DNA from: Shinisaurus crocodilurus
Taxonomy: Eukaryota; Chordata; Lepidosauria; Squamata; Shinisauridae
Length of the DNA: 64,000 bases
Assembly: GCA_021292165.1 (NCBI GenBank)
Contig: CM037880.1
Location: 29,348,232 to 29,412,231 of the forward strand
Direction of reading: 5' to 3'
Shown here one piece after another: positions 10,613 through 22,679 of this stretch. Under the pieces are notes generated by a model. It was not told the DNA's origin and did not search any database. It saw only the letters and a program-made list of their open reading frames with translations. The translations under genes were made by a program, and so were the position numbers. Numbering within the stretch: position 1 is the first letter of the stretch; the number at the start of each line of letters is the position of its first letter.

Positions 10613-11261
10613 ACCCTATCCTAGTAACATGTTTGTGTATTTTCGCCTTAACATTCTCCAGATATTCTCTGCATACTCAAGTATTCTCTAGCTATCTGAT
10701 GTCTCTCTTTGACACCCAATTATATTTGATCTCAATATTTGATATCCAACATTTGATATATGACCATATTTAATAGCTGACATGCAATTTTATCCAGTAT
10801 TTGATAGCTGATATTCAATGATATGTTACTTTGTACCATCAGGATGTCACAATAGATACAATTGTCTTTTAGCTGTACATGAAATCCAACTTCTTCTCCA
10901 TCCTTTAACTAAGCAGTGTCACTTTTCACGTGAGTGTCAGTGTAGTGTGCACCCAGTTCACATGGGGCCATCCTGTCCACCTCGCCTCATCATTGCCCAT
11001 TATGAACTAAGTGTATCCTAGAATAAACCCAAAGGGAAGGATCTAGTAGTGTCCATGCGCTAGTGCTGTTGAAGTTGCACTAGCAGAAACCAAAGCTTGT
11101 ACAACGTCAGTAGCGCTTGCTAGTGTGACAGGTTTCCCACTAACTAATTCTGAAGCTAATCAGTAAGACTGGCCTCTCATACGTGTTGCAAAAATGCATG
11201 CATACCAAAAGAAAGATCTTTGGTTAACACAGTTCTGAATTTCCCTTCTATTTATACCTAT
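10613..11261. other. No recognised gene
   Basis: AT-rich with repeated TTTGATA words near 10725-10825 that could be a decayed tandem or foldback. No coding sequence seen. Confidence 0.4.
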
Positions 11262-11610
11262 ATTTATACTTAGGGAGGGAAGGTTGTCATCTACCTGGAG
11301 CAGGGCCTTCTCTGTGGTGGCTCCAGAGCTGTAGAATGCCCCCCTGTGGGAAGTTGGTATGTGGTTTCCTTTCATAGCCTGGGGAAAGCATGTTTATTTT
11401 TTTCCCCTGGCATTTGCAGATTTGTGGAGATTCTCATTTCTCACTCTTTTAATGTAGTTTCAAATCCTTTTTAAAATTAGTTTAGTTGTGAATTATTTTT
11501 CTTTTCTTTTTTGTATGGATTGTTTTTATTTGCCTTTTTAATTGTTGTAAACCACCTTGTGGACAGTTTTCCATTGAAAAACAGTCCGTAAATGTTGTAA
11601 ATACACACAT
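11262..11610 (+). mobile_element. L2 LINE 3' terminus
   Basis: A short frame reads GRAFSVVAPEL, the conserved end of L2 ORF2, and is followed by a 3' untranslated tail with AAACCACCTTGTGGAC and CCATTGAAAAACAG. Heavily truncated. Confidence 0.7.
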
Positions 11611-12456
11611 TCATGCACACACATTACAGTGAAGGAAACAACGAAAGCTTGTTGTGGCATGGTTAAGAAAATTAGGGGAGCAGGCAGAGAGGGGGCAGCT
11701 CATGCTATCTGCAACAACAACAAAGATTTGAAAATAACTCAAGAGTTTCTGGTACAGAGTGGCTTTATGAGAGACTGAACAACCCAGGAGCCTGAGAAAC
11801 TACTGAAGCATAAGAAGTACATTTTAAAACGATTAGTCCTGACACCGCTACAGGACAACAATGATTGAGGCAAATTCCTTTGCCTAGTTCAATAAGAACA
11901 AGTGTGTAGGAACTGTCCTCTTTATTTCAGAGGGAGCAGATCTATTTGTTGTTGCTGAGACATTGGCTGGATCCTTCTTTCGTGCTTTGCTGGTGCCGTT
12001 GAGCAAACAGCAAATATGTGAGACCAGTTCTTGCTGTAGTGGTATGTATCACAGTCTGTGTTGCTTGTTCTCCGGCTTCTTGATCATTACTTGGAGAGGG
12101 AAATGGGGCAGTGGGAGGGGGGAAGAATCCCAGATTAATCTAAGAATCACAAGACTCCAAGCTGCACACTACAAGATCCAAGCCACAATATGTGGAGTTG
12201 TATCCCAACTTAGTCATGCCTTGAGTAGACCCATTGAAATCAATGGTACATGTAAGTCATGACTAAGTTAAGTCCAGATTATTTCAAAGGGTCTACTGTA
12301 AGGATGACAATGTCTGGATCAAAGCCATGACATGGGAGATCTCTTCTAGGATGCCATTCCCACCCCCCAAAAAACTTTAACATAGGGACAGGGGGCTCTG
12401 AATTTTATCAGAGCAGCAACACTGGGGGAAGGGATATTTTTTAACACTTCCCCATG
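11611..12456. other. No recognised gene
   Basis: A 99-codon frame at 11963-12262 has no recognisable motif. Its second half overlaps a decayed AGTAAGTCC-type palindrome near 12215-12270. I see nothing else. Confidence 0.4.
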
Positions 12457-12690
12457 AGAAAAGCTCAGCTGGATCAAAACAAACACCTATCTGGTCCAGC
12501 ATCTTGATAGCCACAGCGGCCTCCAGGAAGCAGGACATGAAAGCAATAGCCTTCCACCATTGTTGCTCCCCACAAGTGATATTTAATGGTATACTGACCC
12601 TGAACATGGAATCTCCATATAGTTATCAGGGCAAAATAGCCATTGATAGACAACCTCCATGACTTTTTTAAAAAATTTAGTCATAGAAGA
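12457..12690 (-). mobile_element. CR1 LINE 3' end (same subfamily as 28.6-28.9 kb)
   Basis: On the minus strand it matches the 3' end of the CR1 at 27.2-28.9 kb: CATGGAGGTTGTCTATCAAT and the terminal block TGGACCAGATAGG. Truncated and non-coding. Confidence 0.7.
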
Positions 12691-12699
12691 ATAATTAAA

Positions 12700-12960
12700 A
12701 CCACAACCACAACAACACTGACTGAAAATGCGCATTTCCCCCCATAGACTAAAGCATGAAAATGGGCATTGGGGGGTGATGCATATTTTAGGGGTATTTA
12801 CACATTTTTGGAAGTGCAAATTTGCTCAAGTGTGAATTTGCGCAAATGCATACAAACAGATTTGCGCAAAATCCGATTCCATCAATGAGCAGGACAACAG
12901 AAAATCGGCAAAATGCAGACAGGATGGATTTTACAACATCTGTACATCCCTACAGTCCTC
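12700..12960. mobile_element. Possible AT-rich DNA element ending CATCCCTA
   Basis: Contains recurring AAATTTGC/GCGCAAAT words and terminates ACATCCCTA, the inverse of TAGGGATG found at 6938. The left boundary and TSD are not found. Confidence 0.3.
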
Positions 12961-13134
12961 CCATGTTTTGTGTGGGTTAGCCCATAATTTCAGAAGAGTA
13001 CAACCCAAATTCTTAAATGCCTTATAGAAAGTTTCCTGTGAGTGGAAACAAACAATAATCCCTATTTTCCAGATGGCTCTATTTGATTTAGTCTGAATCT
13101 AACAATCAGCTCATTTGAAGGAATTGACCTGAAA

Positions 13135-13680
13135 TGAAGAGAAAATAAATGGTAGTAGCACTACGATCCAAAATAGACAAACAGTTGGAAAGAAACTATG
13201 GAACTTTATATATGACAACAGCAACGAGACTATTATATGCACAAAAATTGAAAGTTCCAGCATCGCCTACAATGGAGGAATGGCTGGTCAAGATGGTGGA
13301 TCTGGCAGAGATGGCCAAACTTATGTAATTGATTAGAGAAAAGACAACATCTACGTTTATTGCAGAGAAATCTCTAATTGACTTTTTGCAGGGGTTAGCT
13401 TAGAAGACAATGATTTATTTATCTGTGGTTTTGTGGAATAATAAGAAGATGAACTGACAATAGGGGGGAAATAATAAGAAGATGATAAATTTGTGACAAT
13501 AGAAAAAAGAGAGCTTTTAAAAAAATATTATTAAGTAGAGAAATTGTTACCTATATTTGCTGTGGAAAAATTCAGAAGTCCATTTTAGTTTTGTTAATTG
13601 TTAATTATTGTTATATGTTTTGTGTTGTTTGTTTTTGTCTTTTATAGAAATAAAAAAAAGTTTTAAAAAACAAAAACAAA
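13135..13680 (+). mobile_element. L1 LINE 3' end with A-rich tail
   Basis: A frame near 13210-13330 reads TTATRLLYAQKLKVPASPTM, then EEWLVKMVDLAEMAKL, the C-terminal region of vertebrate L1 ORF2. Stops interrupt it, after which comes AT-rich 3' UTR and an A-rich tail (AAATAAAAAAAAG). It is the only L1 piece I see. The reverse-transcriptase core is missing. Confidence 0.8.
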
Positions 13681-14790
13681 ATAGACAAACACAGTTTACA
13701 ATTGACCATGTTTTGCTTATCTGTTATTTATAAAAAATTTGGCTGGTTAGATATGCCTTCAGGTTAGTTTGCTGTTTTCCATTAATCTAATTAGATTTTG
13801 ACACATTCGTCCGTTTCTACTGGAGTTCTTTCCGGTGAATTGAAATTGGTTCCTGCTGTGGGTTTGGCGTCCACCTAACTGATCACATGCCTGTTTAATC
13901 CACTCATGGAGCATTTAACAAATTGTTAGCTATTTCACTGCTCAGTCAAGTGTAGCTGTAACTACTATTCTTTCTCTCCATCATGCCAATGCGACAGTTC
14001 TCCTTGCGATTTATTTTGTGGAATAAATCTGAAGAGTTTTCAAAAACAACGCTACATCATCATCACCCAGAAATGTTATAAGGTCAGAGACAGTCTCAGG
14101 CTTGTGGGACAAGAAAATCAGAGACTTGGCTTTTTATTTATGATCAATGCACTCTGTGTGTGTGTGTTTCTTTTTTGAAACACCGGCTGAGGCTGCCATG
14201 GAGACAGGCATATGTCATTCTATAATTCATTCTAATTGTTCCAAAATGAGCCCTGCATTTGGGTCTGAGAAAAAAGTGATAGACGTGTTTACCCAGTGTT
14301 TGATGAATGAAGTTCACCTCATGGGTCATGTGGCAAAACAGCTTGACTACTGGAACCTGACTTTTCATTCAGGTTTTGGGACTCATCTTAACCATTTCTA
14401 AACAGGATAATTTTATAGTTTATAGATGACTACAATGAAATGGCATCTGTGCTCACACATGAAATGTCATGCCCACACATTCAGAACGTATATCTCTAGA
14501 AGGCCATCACTGTGTGCATCTTTTCACAACTGATGAGCTGCAGGCCACATCCTGTTGGCTCAAACTGAGGGCACCAGCTGAGGCAGGTGCTTCTGCTTGG
14601 CAAGCACCACTTTCTCTGCTGCTTTCAGCAGCAGATGGAGAACCATATAAAATGGCCTTCAGGTTGCCAGATAGCCAGGAGTCACATCGAGTTCAGTTGT
14701 GCTATGAATGTGGAATTAAAGAATCCAGTGCATTCATTATTCTTCAGAATCCCATATAGGTTTATGAAGAGCAAGGCTCTGGCCCTCATG
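13681..14790. other. Apparently unique sequence, no gene
   Basis: Two overlapping frames at 14469-14826 show no known domain. A (TG)n stretch lies near 14154-14168. No repeat family recognised. Confidence 0.4.
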
Positions 14791-14799
14791 GCTGCAAAT

Positions 14800-15960
14800 A
14801 TGAGTTCATATAACCTTCAAGGTTGAAAGGAACTTAAAACATTTTGCTGCTCAAGGGGATGAAGAAGTTTATAAGAAGTTGCAGATTATATCTGCAAGCA
14901 CCTTGTAAACAATGCAGTGATTATTAGAAGCCAACATGGGTTTGTCAAGAACTAATCCTGCCAGACCAATCTGATCCCATTTTTTAAATCAGGTAACCTC
15001 CCTTGTGGACTGTGGGAATGCTGTGGACATAATATATCTTGACTTCAGCAAAGCTTGCAACAAAGTGCCCCATGATATCCTGATTAGCAAACTAGCTAAA
15101 AGTGGGCTAGATGGAACTACTATCAGGTGGATTCACAGTTGGCTACAGAATTGGACTCAAAGAGTGCTTATCAATGGTACCTTCTCAAACTGGAGACAGG
15201 TAACAAGTGGGGTACCGCTGGGCTTGGTCCTGGGCCCAGTGATCTTCAACATTTTTATTAATGACTTGGATGAGGAGGCACAGGGAATGCTTATCAAATT
15301 TGCAGATGACACAAAATTGGGTGGAATAGCTAATACCTTGGAAGACAGAAACAAAATCCAAAGTGATCTTGATAGGCTAGAGTGCTGGGCTGAAAACAAC
15401 AGAATGAAATTTAATAGGGATAAATGCCAAGAGCTGCACCTAGGAAAAAGAAACCAAATGCACAGGTCCATGATGGGGGATACTTGGCTTAACAATACTA
15501 CAAGCAAGAAGGATCTTGAAATTGTGGTAGATCACAAGCTGAATATGATCCAGCAATGTGATGTGGCTACAAAAAAAGGAAAATGCTATTTTGGGCTGCA
15601 TTAACAGAAGTATAGCTTCCAAATCACGTGAAGTACTAGTTCCCCTCTGCTCAGCACTGGTTAGGCCTCCTCTTGAGTACTGCGTCCAGTTCTGGGCACC
15701 ACACTTTAAGAAAGATGCAGCCAAATTGGAAAAGGTTCACAGGAGGGCAACCAAGATGATCAGGAGACTGGAAACAATGCCCCATGAGGAGAGACTGAAG
15801 GAACTGGGCATGTTTAGCCTTCAGAAGAGAAGACTGAGGGGAGATATGATAGCACTCTACAAGTAGTACTTGAAAGGTTGTCACACAGAGGAGGGCAAGG
15901 ATCTCTTCTCGACCATCCCAGAGTGCAGGGCATGGAATAATGGCTCAAGTTACAGGAAGC
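14800..15960 (+). mobile_element. CR1 LINE reverse transcriptase fragment, frameshifted
   Basis: The main frame (15005-15604) gives YLDFSKACNKVPHDILISKL, then GVPLGLVLGPVIFNIFINDL and the catalytic FADDTKLGG box, all diagnostic of CR1 ORF2. The usual GVPQGS is GVPLGL here. A frameshift near 15570 moves the next domain to another frame: [20 protein letters not shown], then [11 protein letters not shown]. The endonuclease is missing. The 3' end is lost around 15960 where other repeat sequence begins. Inactive. Confidence 0.93.
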
Positions 15961-16004
15961 CAGATTCCAGCAGGCTAGTGTAAGGGGTGCAGAGCAGGCT
16001 GCTT

Positions 16005-16100
16005 GAAATAGAGCTCTCTCCTCCAATACCTTGCTGCCACCTCCCAGCATCTGCCGCCTGAGGCGACCACCTCACTCTGCCTAATGGTAGGGCCGGCCCT
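16005..16100 (-). mobile_element. Partial hAT-like element (CAGGGCCGGCCC family)
   Basis: Ends TAGGGCCGGCCCTG at 16100 and contains ATCTGCCGCCTGAGGC. Fuller copies are at 16818-17141 and 29698-29972. Confidence 0.6.
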
Positions 16101-16817
16101 GGACCCATGATTTAGAAATCAAAACAAAGTTTAAAATATTTCTAGTTTTCATACTTAGAGATGGAGGAAATGTTACCTAGTGATTGGAAACAGTTAGCAA
16201 ATTGTTGAAGGTGCACTTTGAGATTCACTGCTGTGACCTGTACTGGGCCATTTGCTTGTAGAAAAATTGTCACATAAAATTTTTCTATAAGGTCACATTT
16301 ATATTCTGATTTCAGTGTGCATCTCTCCTCTGAGGCCATCAAAATAGGAGTTTTGTTTAATTAAAGAGAGCATTCAGCATGCTAATGAACATTTGATTGA
16401 GCTCAAGACATTTTTACAATTCTGACATTTCTGTTTCACTAGCAGAAAGTCAATCAGCGAGCTGACCTCTTCTAATGCCCTACCATTTGAAATAAGCAAA
16501 CATGTAGAGAGCAGCATTAACATTGTTAAAAATGGCAACAGTAATTGTTTCACTTGGTGGAAGGATGAAGAGGAACCAAAGGATAAGGAAATATTCACAG
16601 GGAGCCTAACGTGGTTACCTGACAGAATATTTTAATGGGAGTTGAACTTGTGGCATAAATGACAAAATGCTCAGTTATTAATTCATACAGTAACATCACA
16701 AAGGAGGCGGAAATGAAGAAAAGACCCTTCTTCTCCTTGACATAAACCATTTTTTAAAAAAAATCTGCTTTAAGGACCCAGCTTGAAAGGCAGGGAGCCT
16801 CACTCAGCATGTGTACC
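16101..16817. other. No recognised gene
   Basis: AT-rich, apparently unique sequence. The short frames have no motif. Confidence 0.4.
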
Positions 16818-17141
16818 ACAGGAACAGGCACACCCCAAGATATTTTGCTGCCTGAGGCAAAGGACAACATGGCGCCCCTCCCCCACTCCAAGCACAGAAG
16901 TTGATCAGACCGGCTGTTGAATCTTCCTTCGACACAGGATAGCACCCTCCTCCTCACCTGAGGTGGTGGGCTCGTTTGAGGGGCCTGAGACAAGCCATGT
17001 GGCATACATCGCTCTCTCCTCTGACAGAGTGGAACATCCTGGGATTTCAGGAGGAACAGCGGGGCTGGGCTACTGTTGTGACCCCCAGCATCTGCCACCT
17101 GAGGTGATGCTTCAGTCTGCCCAATGATAGGGCCAGCCCTG
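16818..17141 (-). mobile_element. hAT-like non-autonomous element (CAGGGCCAGCCC family)
   Basis: The right terminus is ATAGGGCCAGCCCTG. The left part has CCCCAAGATATTTTGCTGCC, matching the inverse of the other end at 29.96 kb. A 203-codon minus frame across it (16754-17365) is GC-rich chance coding with no domain. The TSD is eroded. Confidence 0.6.
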
Positions 17142-17578
17142 CGACAGAACCCCTGAGCATTACAGAGGATCCTGGGGCATATTTTAGGGTGTGCATATGG
17201 TTGAGAAGGGGCACTCTCCAGCCTTATTTGGCCCTCACTGTTGCCAGTGTGAACAATGAATCCAAGGACACACCCAACCCCACCCTGCAACTGGGCATTG
17301 CAGGGGGATTGTAAAAATGATTGCACATTGCAGTGGAATCTCAGTAGCGGTGGATAAATTGCCACTAAGGAACTTTGTCTGCCAATATTGATCCCATTAT
17401 TAAGGAATCCCTGATTTGCTACAGAGGAGCTCCAGGGTGGTTTGAACCCATATTGGGCTGAAAACCACTAATATACAATACTTGGCATTTTCCAGGAAAG
17501 GAACACTGATGTTATTATTTAGCTAATTTGAGTGCAAGCAAGCAAGCAATAATTTGAGTGTAAAACAAAACAAAACAT
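17142..17578. other. No recognised feature
   Basis: No ORF or repeat recognised. A short AGCAAGCAAGCAA motif is the only pattern. Confidence 0.4.
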
Positions 17579-17845
17579 TGCAATCCTATGCATATCTGCT
17601 CAGAAATAAGTCACACTGAGTTTCATAGATTCATAGATCATAGAGTTGGAAGGAGCCTACAAGGCTATCGAGTCCAACCCCCTGCTCAATGCAGGAAACT
17701 AGAGGAGGGGTCTCCCATCCAAGTAATAACCAGGCTTGACCCTGCTTAGCTCTCCACGCTCAGACAAGCTGAGCCAGTGTAAGCCACAGGCCTGTGTGTT
17801 CAATGGGACTTCGAGCTAATCTGCATGTTGCTCTGAAGTAAAATA
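17579..17845. mobile_element. AGTAAGTCCCA-type palindromic MITE split by the 5S-SINE
   Basis: The left part is GCAATCCTATGCATATCTGC ending at CACTGAGTT. The right part resumes with CAATGGGACTT after the SINE at 17622-17792. Joined in order these fit the palindrome consensus, so the SINE is the younger insertion. Confidence 0.6.
17622..17792 (-). mobile_element. 5S rRNA-derived SINE with CR1-like tail
   Basis: Reverse orientation, with GGTCTCCCATCCAAGTAATA as the inverse of 5S box C. The CR1-like tail faces low coordinates. Near full length. Confidence 0.87.
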
Positions 17846-18037
17846 GCTGCTAACTATATCTTTCTTTTTCACTCTAAAGTAAGCATAGAGGGGGCACTCT
17901 CTGGATTGGAAGCCTAGTGTGGGAAGTAGCTGGCCTTTAACCCATTGCCCCTCACTATGGTCCTGTTCCAGATTGGGGGGGGGGGGCTGCGCCTGTAATT
18001 TTCATTGCCAAAAAGTGATCCATTTGTTTTAAGAAAG

Positions 18038-18059
18038 AAAGGAAGGAAGGAAGGAAGAT
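18038..18059. repeat. (GAAG)n microsatellite
   Basis: Five GGAA-type units in a row. Confidence 0.9.
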
Positions 18060-18199
18060 GTTGCTTCTAGAAACAGCTTCAAAGTAACATGTATCTTGGC
18101 CTTTACTCCCAGGTAAGTGGGTATAGGACTGCAGCCTAAGTTAGGAGTTGTGAGCCATTGGTAAGGGAGAACAATGTCAGGAACAGTGATGGATGAGGC

Positions 18200-18363
18200 C
18201 AGGGCCGGTGCTACCATTAGGCCAACTAGGCAGCTGCCTAGGGCGCCGGGCTAAAGGGGGCGCCAGGAGCATAGGGCTGGAGGGAGGGAGGGCTCAAGTG
18301 GGAAGGGGGGGCACTAAATATCTGATCTTGCCTAGGGCACCAAACTGCCTTGCACCGGTCCTG
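18200..18363. mobile_element. hAT MITE (CAGGGCCGGTGC family) with exact 8-bp TSD
   Basis: A 164-bp element with inverted ends CAGGGCCGGTGC and GCACCGGTCCTG. The flanks are identical 8-mers GATGAGGC at 18192-18199 and 18364-18371. Internal blocks are GCCTAGGGCGCC and TGCCTAGGGCACC. No coding capacity. A 568-bp relative with the same ends lies at 48546-49113. Confidence 0.94.
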
Positions 18364-18371
18364 GATGAGGC

Positions 18372-19069
18372 TAGGGACTTGATAAAAGAGAAAAGAAATC
18401 TGAAAATGAACCTCTGTCCGAAGGCTGATTAATGACACAAAATCATACCTCGATTTTCAAAGGCAAGATCTAGACTATGATTGGTGGAAAGAAAAGCAGA
18501 CACGGACGGATGGCTTGAAAGACAAGCAACACGCCTTATTTCTCTTGTGGTTTTCTTTGATTTTCATCCTAGAGAGGAAGTGGAAATTAAAAGGCTTTGA
18601 TTTTCTGAATATTTATTTACATCTCAGAGACACATGCGGAAGATTAGTGTAAGGTCACTTTCATCTGAAGAACATACAACCATCTCTTTTCTGGATGCTT
18701 GTATATATGGCTGTTATCTTCCGAACATCCATACATAGTCTGATATCCTTTAGGGATTTAAGATGGTGAGGACCTTGTCTAATTTCACTATATGACAGTG
18801 TCTTGTAGGCTTCATAATATCCACAATGCCATGTGGCTCTTTTGTGATATATGTCTGATAATTCCAAGCTATGTAGTACTAGAACCTCTGAAATAATATT
18901 TGATTTTTAAAGCAGAGGGGCTTTTGGATCATTCTTCTTTTGTCATTACCAGCATAATCAGGGAAGTACAAAAATTCTTTAGGAAAAACATAACAAAGGG
19001 AAAGTGGCAAATAAAAGCCGCCCAATGAGGACTCAGCATGCTACTGAATAAAAGGATTTTCTACACAAG
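18372..19069. other. No recognised gene
   Basis: Unique-looking AT-rich sequence. No repeat or ORF with a motif. Confidence 0.4.
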
Positions 19070-19620
19070 GCATTTATCATGTGCAAGTGCTGGTCATGCC
19101 CTATTTACTGTTGTTTTCAGGTTCTTTAGACAATGTCGTGACCTTCCATTTTCACTTCTGTGTCTAATAAGCACTTTCTGTGAGTTTTTTTAGAGCAGGG
19201 AAAATGCAGCATTTAATTGTGAAAGTGAAAGAAACTACTTTTCCCCCTATTCTTCTATACCACAGTGCCACCTAGAGGTTATGTAGTGGGACAGCAGTAA
19301 AGGCTCTTTGTATAGTGCTTGGATCTCAATTCTGTGATGAAACCAAAAGTAGATACAGTGGATTAACAGGCTCCTGTAGAAATGCTCAATCTGACTTTTG
19401 AGGGAAGAATAGAAAACCAGGTGGGGTGGGGAGGGGAACAGAATGGAGTATCTTTCAAGAGGGCATAACTGGCAGGCTGGCAGGCTGGCAGGCTGGAAGC
19501 CTGAACAGGAGCACTCTACACTGCTCCTTTTTGGAGCAGGTCTCATTTTGGAGCATTTTGTCCGGGAACCTGACACAGATCTCATTTCTAAGGCTCATGT
19601 GTTCCATTGACCACTGTAGT
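19070..19620. mobile_element. Degenerate repeat related to 20100-21316 and 59190-59320
   Basis: The left portion CTACACAAGGCATTTAT matches the start of the element at 20100. CCACAGTGCCACCTAGAGG matches another shared block. Further right, GAATGGAGTATC...AACAGGAGCACTC also appears at 59218-59278. Probably one old repeat family. Its class is not known to me. Confidence 0.5.
19471..19496. repeat. Octamer tandem (GGCAGGCT)n
   Basis: Three perfect 8-bp units plus a partial unit. Confidence 0.9.
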
Positions 19621-20099
19621 CACACAGGGGTTCCCTATAGGGAATTGTACCAAACACGCTCTGAAGGCATAATGTTTGGGGGGAAGAACACCACGCTGAC
19701 AGGAAGATGGGTGAAGCGGATATTTTTTTACGAACGTTAAGTGACAAGAGGGATCAGTAACTAGCTAATGGATGTCACACACACCATTAACATTAAAAAT
19801 AAGTAACAGAAGGCTTGATGCTTAGTTAACAGGTACATTAAGAGGAAAATGGATTCCAATGGGAGTGAGCCATGTCTTGCTTTTGGCAAGATTGGCAAAA
19901 CAAACATGGGCAGTAGGTTATGACTAATTAAACATCAAGATCAGTGTAAACAAACCTTCTAACTTCATCTGTGGCTTCTAAACATGGCCTCCACCTACAC
20001 AGTCCTGATAATACTCTTTCCATTCTAGCTTTCCGCTGCTGTGAAGTTTGTATCAATTTTCAATTCATGTAAGTGTCGACAGGTCTTATTATTATTATT

Positions 20100-21316
20100 A
20101 TGGGCTTCTCTACATGAGGCATTTATTGTGTACTCGTGATTCTTCACTCACAGTACTTTGCAGGTGCTTTACACAACCTCCTCCTCCTCCTCCTCCACGG
20201 CCTCTCCCACACTTTTAAAGCATTTCCGCACCTTTTTTTAGATCGAGAAAAGTGTAGTATTATCTGGAAATGGCGGAATGAACCGGAATGAGAAGCTCCT
20301 GTATTTTCCCAGTTCCACTATACTGCAGCTATACCACAGCGCCACCTTGTGCTTGTATAATGGAACATATAGAAAGGCTGAGAAAGAAAGAAAACTCTAG
20401 GGGGAAAACATGTGCAAAGTATCCGGAAGCAGAAGCCTCGGTAAAGTAGCAGGTTAAAAGCCTCATGTGGCGGAGTGACAGGCAGAAGCTGGGGAGGGCC
20501 AATCTGAACATTCCAGAGGCTCTGATTGGTTGAAGCAGAGAGCATAGAACCCCAGGGAGTTGGCAGTTAAGGGGAGTGGGATTGTCAGCTGGGAAGAGAG
20601 TGGGTTGGAGTGAGAGAGGGAGTGGGAGGTTAATAGAGTAGGTAGGGAAAGGTGGTACTGAAGAAAAGGGTTCAGACAGGAAATCTAGTAACTAAGTTGT
20701 GAGAAAGCAAACGTGAAGGTGTTAGTAGAGAACACTTTACAGGAGTCTCCACTTAGGGAGTGAAGGACCTTCTGTTTGAGGAAGAAGGAGAAGCTCTGGA
20801 CTAGTGTGAGGGACAGTTAAGTTCTCTGGACTGATACTGGAACTTCAAGTAACCAAGCCAAGTTGATACAAAGAGCACTGTATAACATCTGCCTGCCTTT
20901 AACCTGAATTTAAGCAAAGAACAAGTTTGAACGTAACTGTTGAAAATCCAAGTCATCTGTGCCTGAGTTGAATATCAGTTTAGAGACTTTGTTAGAACAA
21001 TAAATCAATCTTTTTATTCAAAGTTCTAAGTCTCCAGAGTCTGACTGGTGGACAGGAAAGTAAGAAGTGAATTAACGGAGGGGCACCCTGCTTCAAGTAA
21101 TCAAATAAAACAAACTGCTCTTTAAAAAGACAAACAAACGTGGGTGAACAGCTACATATAAGACCTAAGACATACCATCAGCTAACGCACCTTAAGAAGA
21201 CAGCTTAAAGTCTGAAATGACCAATACAAGGTGGCACTTGGTGAGAGTGAAATACACATTAAGGGTGTGAGGCTGGAGGGGGGGTCCCGTCCACTACACC
21301 TCATGTAGAGAAGCCC
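20100..21316. mobile_element. 1.2-kb element with GGGCTTCTCTACATGAGG inverted ends
   Basis: GGGCTTCTCTACATGAGG at the left is repeated inverted at 21298-21315 (CCTCATGTAGAGAAGCCC). The right terminus, read inward, is CAGGGCTTC, so hAT is plausible. The TSD is not visible. The interior is not palindromic: it holds a CTCF-like word (GCGCCACCTTGTG) and a stretch near 20995 with AATAAA and downstream T/GT-rich sequence that looks like a transcript 3' end. No protein is encoded. Confidence 0.65.
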
Positions 21317-21351
21317 TGTATAGCAAGACTGAGACTATGTTAGCTAGCATG

Positions 21352-21512
21352 CAGTGCAACCCTATGTATGTTTACTCAGAAGTAAGCCCCACTGTCTCTA
21401 ATGGAGCTTATGCTCTAGTAAGTATGTTTAGGATTGTAGCCTAAGACTGTAATCCAGTACCTATTTACCTAGGAGTTAGCCTGAGTAGACATGCCTCGGA
21501 TTGCACTGTAAA
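21352..21512. mobile_element. Two adjacent AGTAAG-type palindromic MITE copies
   Basis: GCAACCCTATGTATGTTTAC, CAGAAGTAAGCCCCACT and the inverse TAAGTATGTTTAGGATTG form one copy. The next 60 bases repeat the right arm (GAGTAGACATGCC...GGATTGCACTG). Degenerate. Confidence 0.6.
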
Positions 21513-22444
21513 AGATTTTGTTCTGATTTTGCAATCTGAGTTCCGCATCTCAGATCATTAGGAAATGACACCCCTCCTTTAAAACGTTGCTTTATCAGAG
21601 ATCAAAGGTTTGTACCTGATAGTGCAAATTCACCTAGGAGTTCAGGACAGGAAGAGAGGACTCAGGACTGGTCATCTCCATTAGTGTGTTGCTTGCACTG
21701 TAGCTACAATCAGCAATATTTGCAGGAGGGAAGTGAAGCAGGCACACATAGTAAAAGAAAAGCCTTGGCAAAAGTAATAATGGTAACTTTAATGAGCAGC
21801 CTCATAAGTTGCATATGGTAGGCTGTATTTTTTTTTTTTAAGTAGATGGTGATAAAGTAATGAAGGAGTTTTAATCTGCTTATCTATGATATGTAAAATG
21901 TACAGATTCTGCCTTTCCTTATTATGCATCACTGTTTATTTAAGCCCTGGATCTGCCTGCATTGTACACTAAGATTATATGCTAATCAGTGAGCTGAAGC
22001 AAATTAGGCCGATATAAATAATGAGAATCATCAATATGCAGCAATATCAACTGTTCAAAAACAAATATTTCACTATCTAGTGTATTCTTCTTCTTCACTA
22101 AAGGGATATGTATGGTTTTAAGGATGAATTAGGTAAATCCCACCAAGAATTTTACAGGCACACTGGGTTCACACTTAAATTCAAACAGAAATTTACACTT
22201 CTGTCTTCAATCGATTTACTTGGAATGTATCATTTGTTTGTTTGTTAGAACAAATTTGCCCTGCCGTTCCTGCACCCCAAAAGGTATCCACATAATACAA
22301 TAAACTACACAGAAGAGTAGAAAGGAGCATAGAGCTAGTTCACATACACACCCATCTTTCCCCCTCAAGAAAAGAATTAAAATAAGAATTAATGGGGAAA
22401 ATAAGAATTGAAGCCCCGTTGATTTCAGTGGAGATGTTTTTTTT
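21513..22444. other. Unique AT-rich sequence, possible conserved non-coding candidate
   Basis: Repeat-free with homeodomain- and octamer-like words around 21960-22060 (TATGCTAATCAG, CAAATTAG). No ORF. Whether it is conserved cannot be told from one sequence. Confidence 0.3.
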
Positions 22445-22610
22445 TATTTATTCTATTTAAAATATTTCTAAACTGCTCTTCATCCAGATTAATTCCAGGG
22501 GGGTTTACGCAAGCATGGATAAAATAAATCAAATCAATATAAATACAATCCAATTGAACATGGATAACAATTAGAGCAAACAAGAGGCAGATAACTTTAT
22601 TTTTTTAAAA
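22445..22610 (-). mobile_element. L2-like 3' tail fragment
   Basis: On the minus strand it ends in the AT-rich tail typical of local L2 ends. The plus text AAACTGCTCTTCATCCAG is the tail block. Very diverged. Confidence 0.4.
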
Positions 22611-22679
22611 AACAAACAAAAAAAACCACAGAGCAGGTAGAGGCAACCTTACCATTTAAAATGCCTTGGCAAATAATAA

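Noticed and set aside
16754..17365. 203-codon minus-strand ORF
   Set aside because: Overlaps a CAGGGCCAGCCC-family element and shows no known domain.
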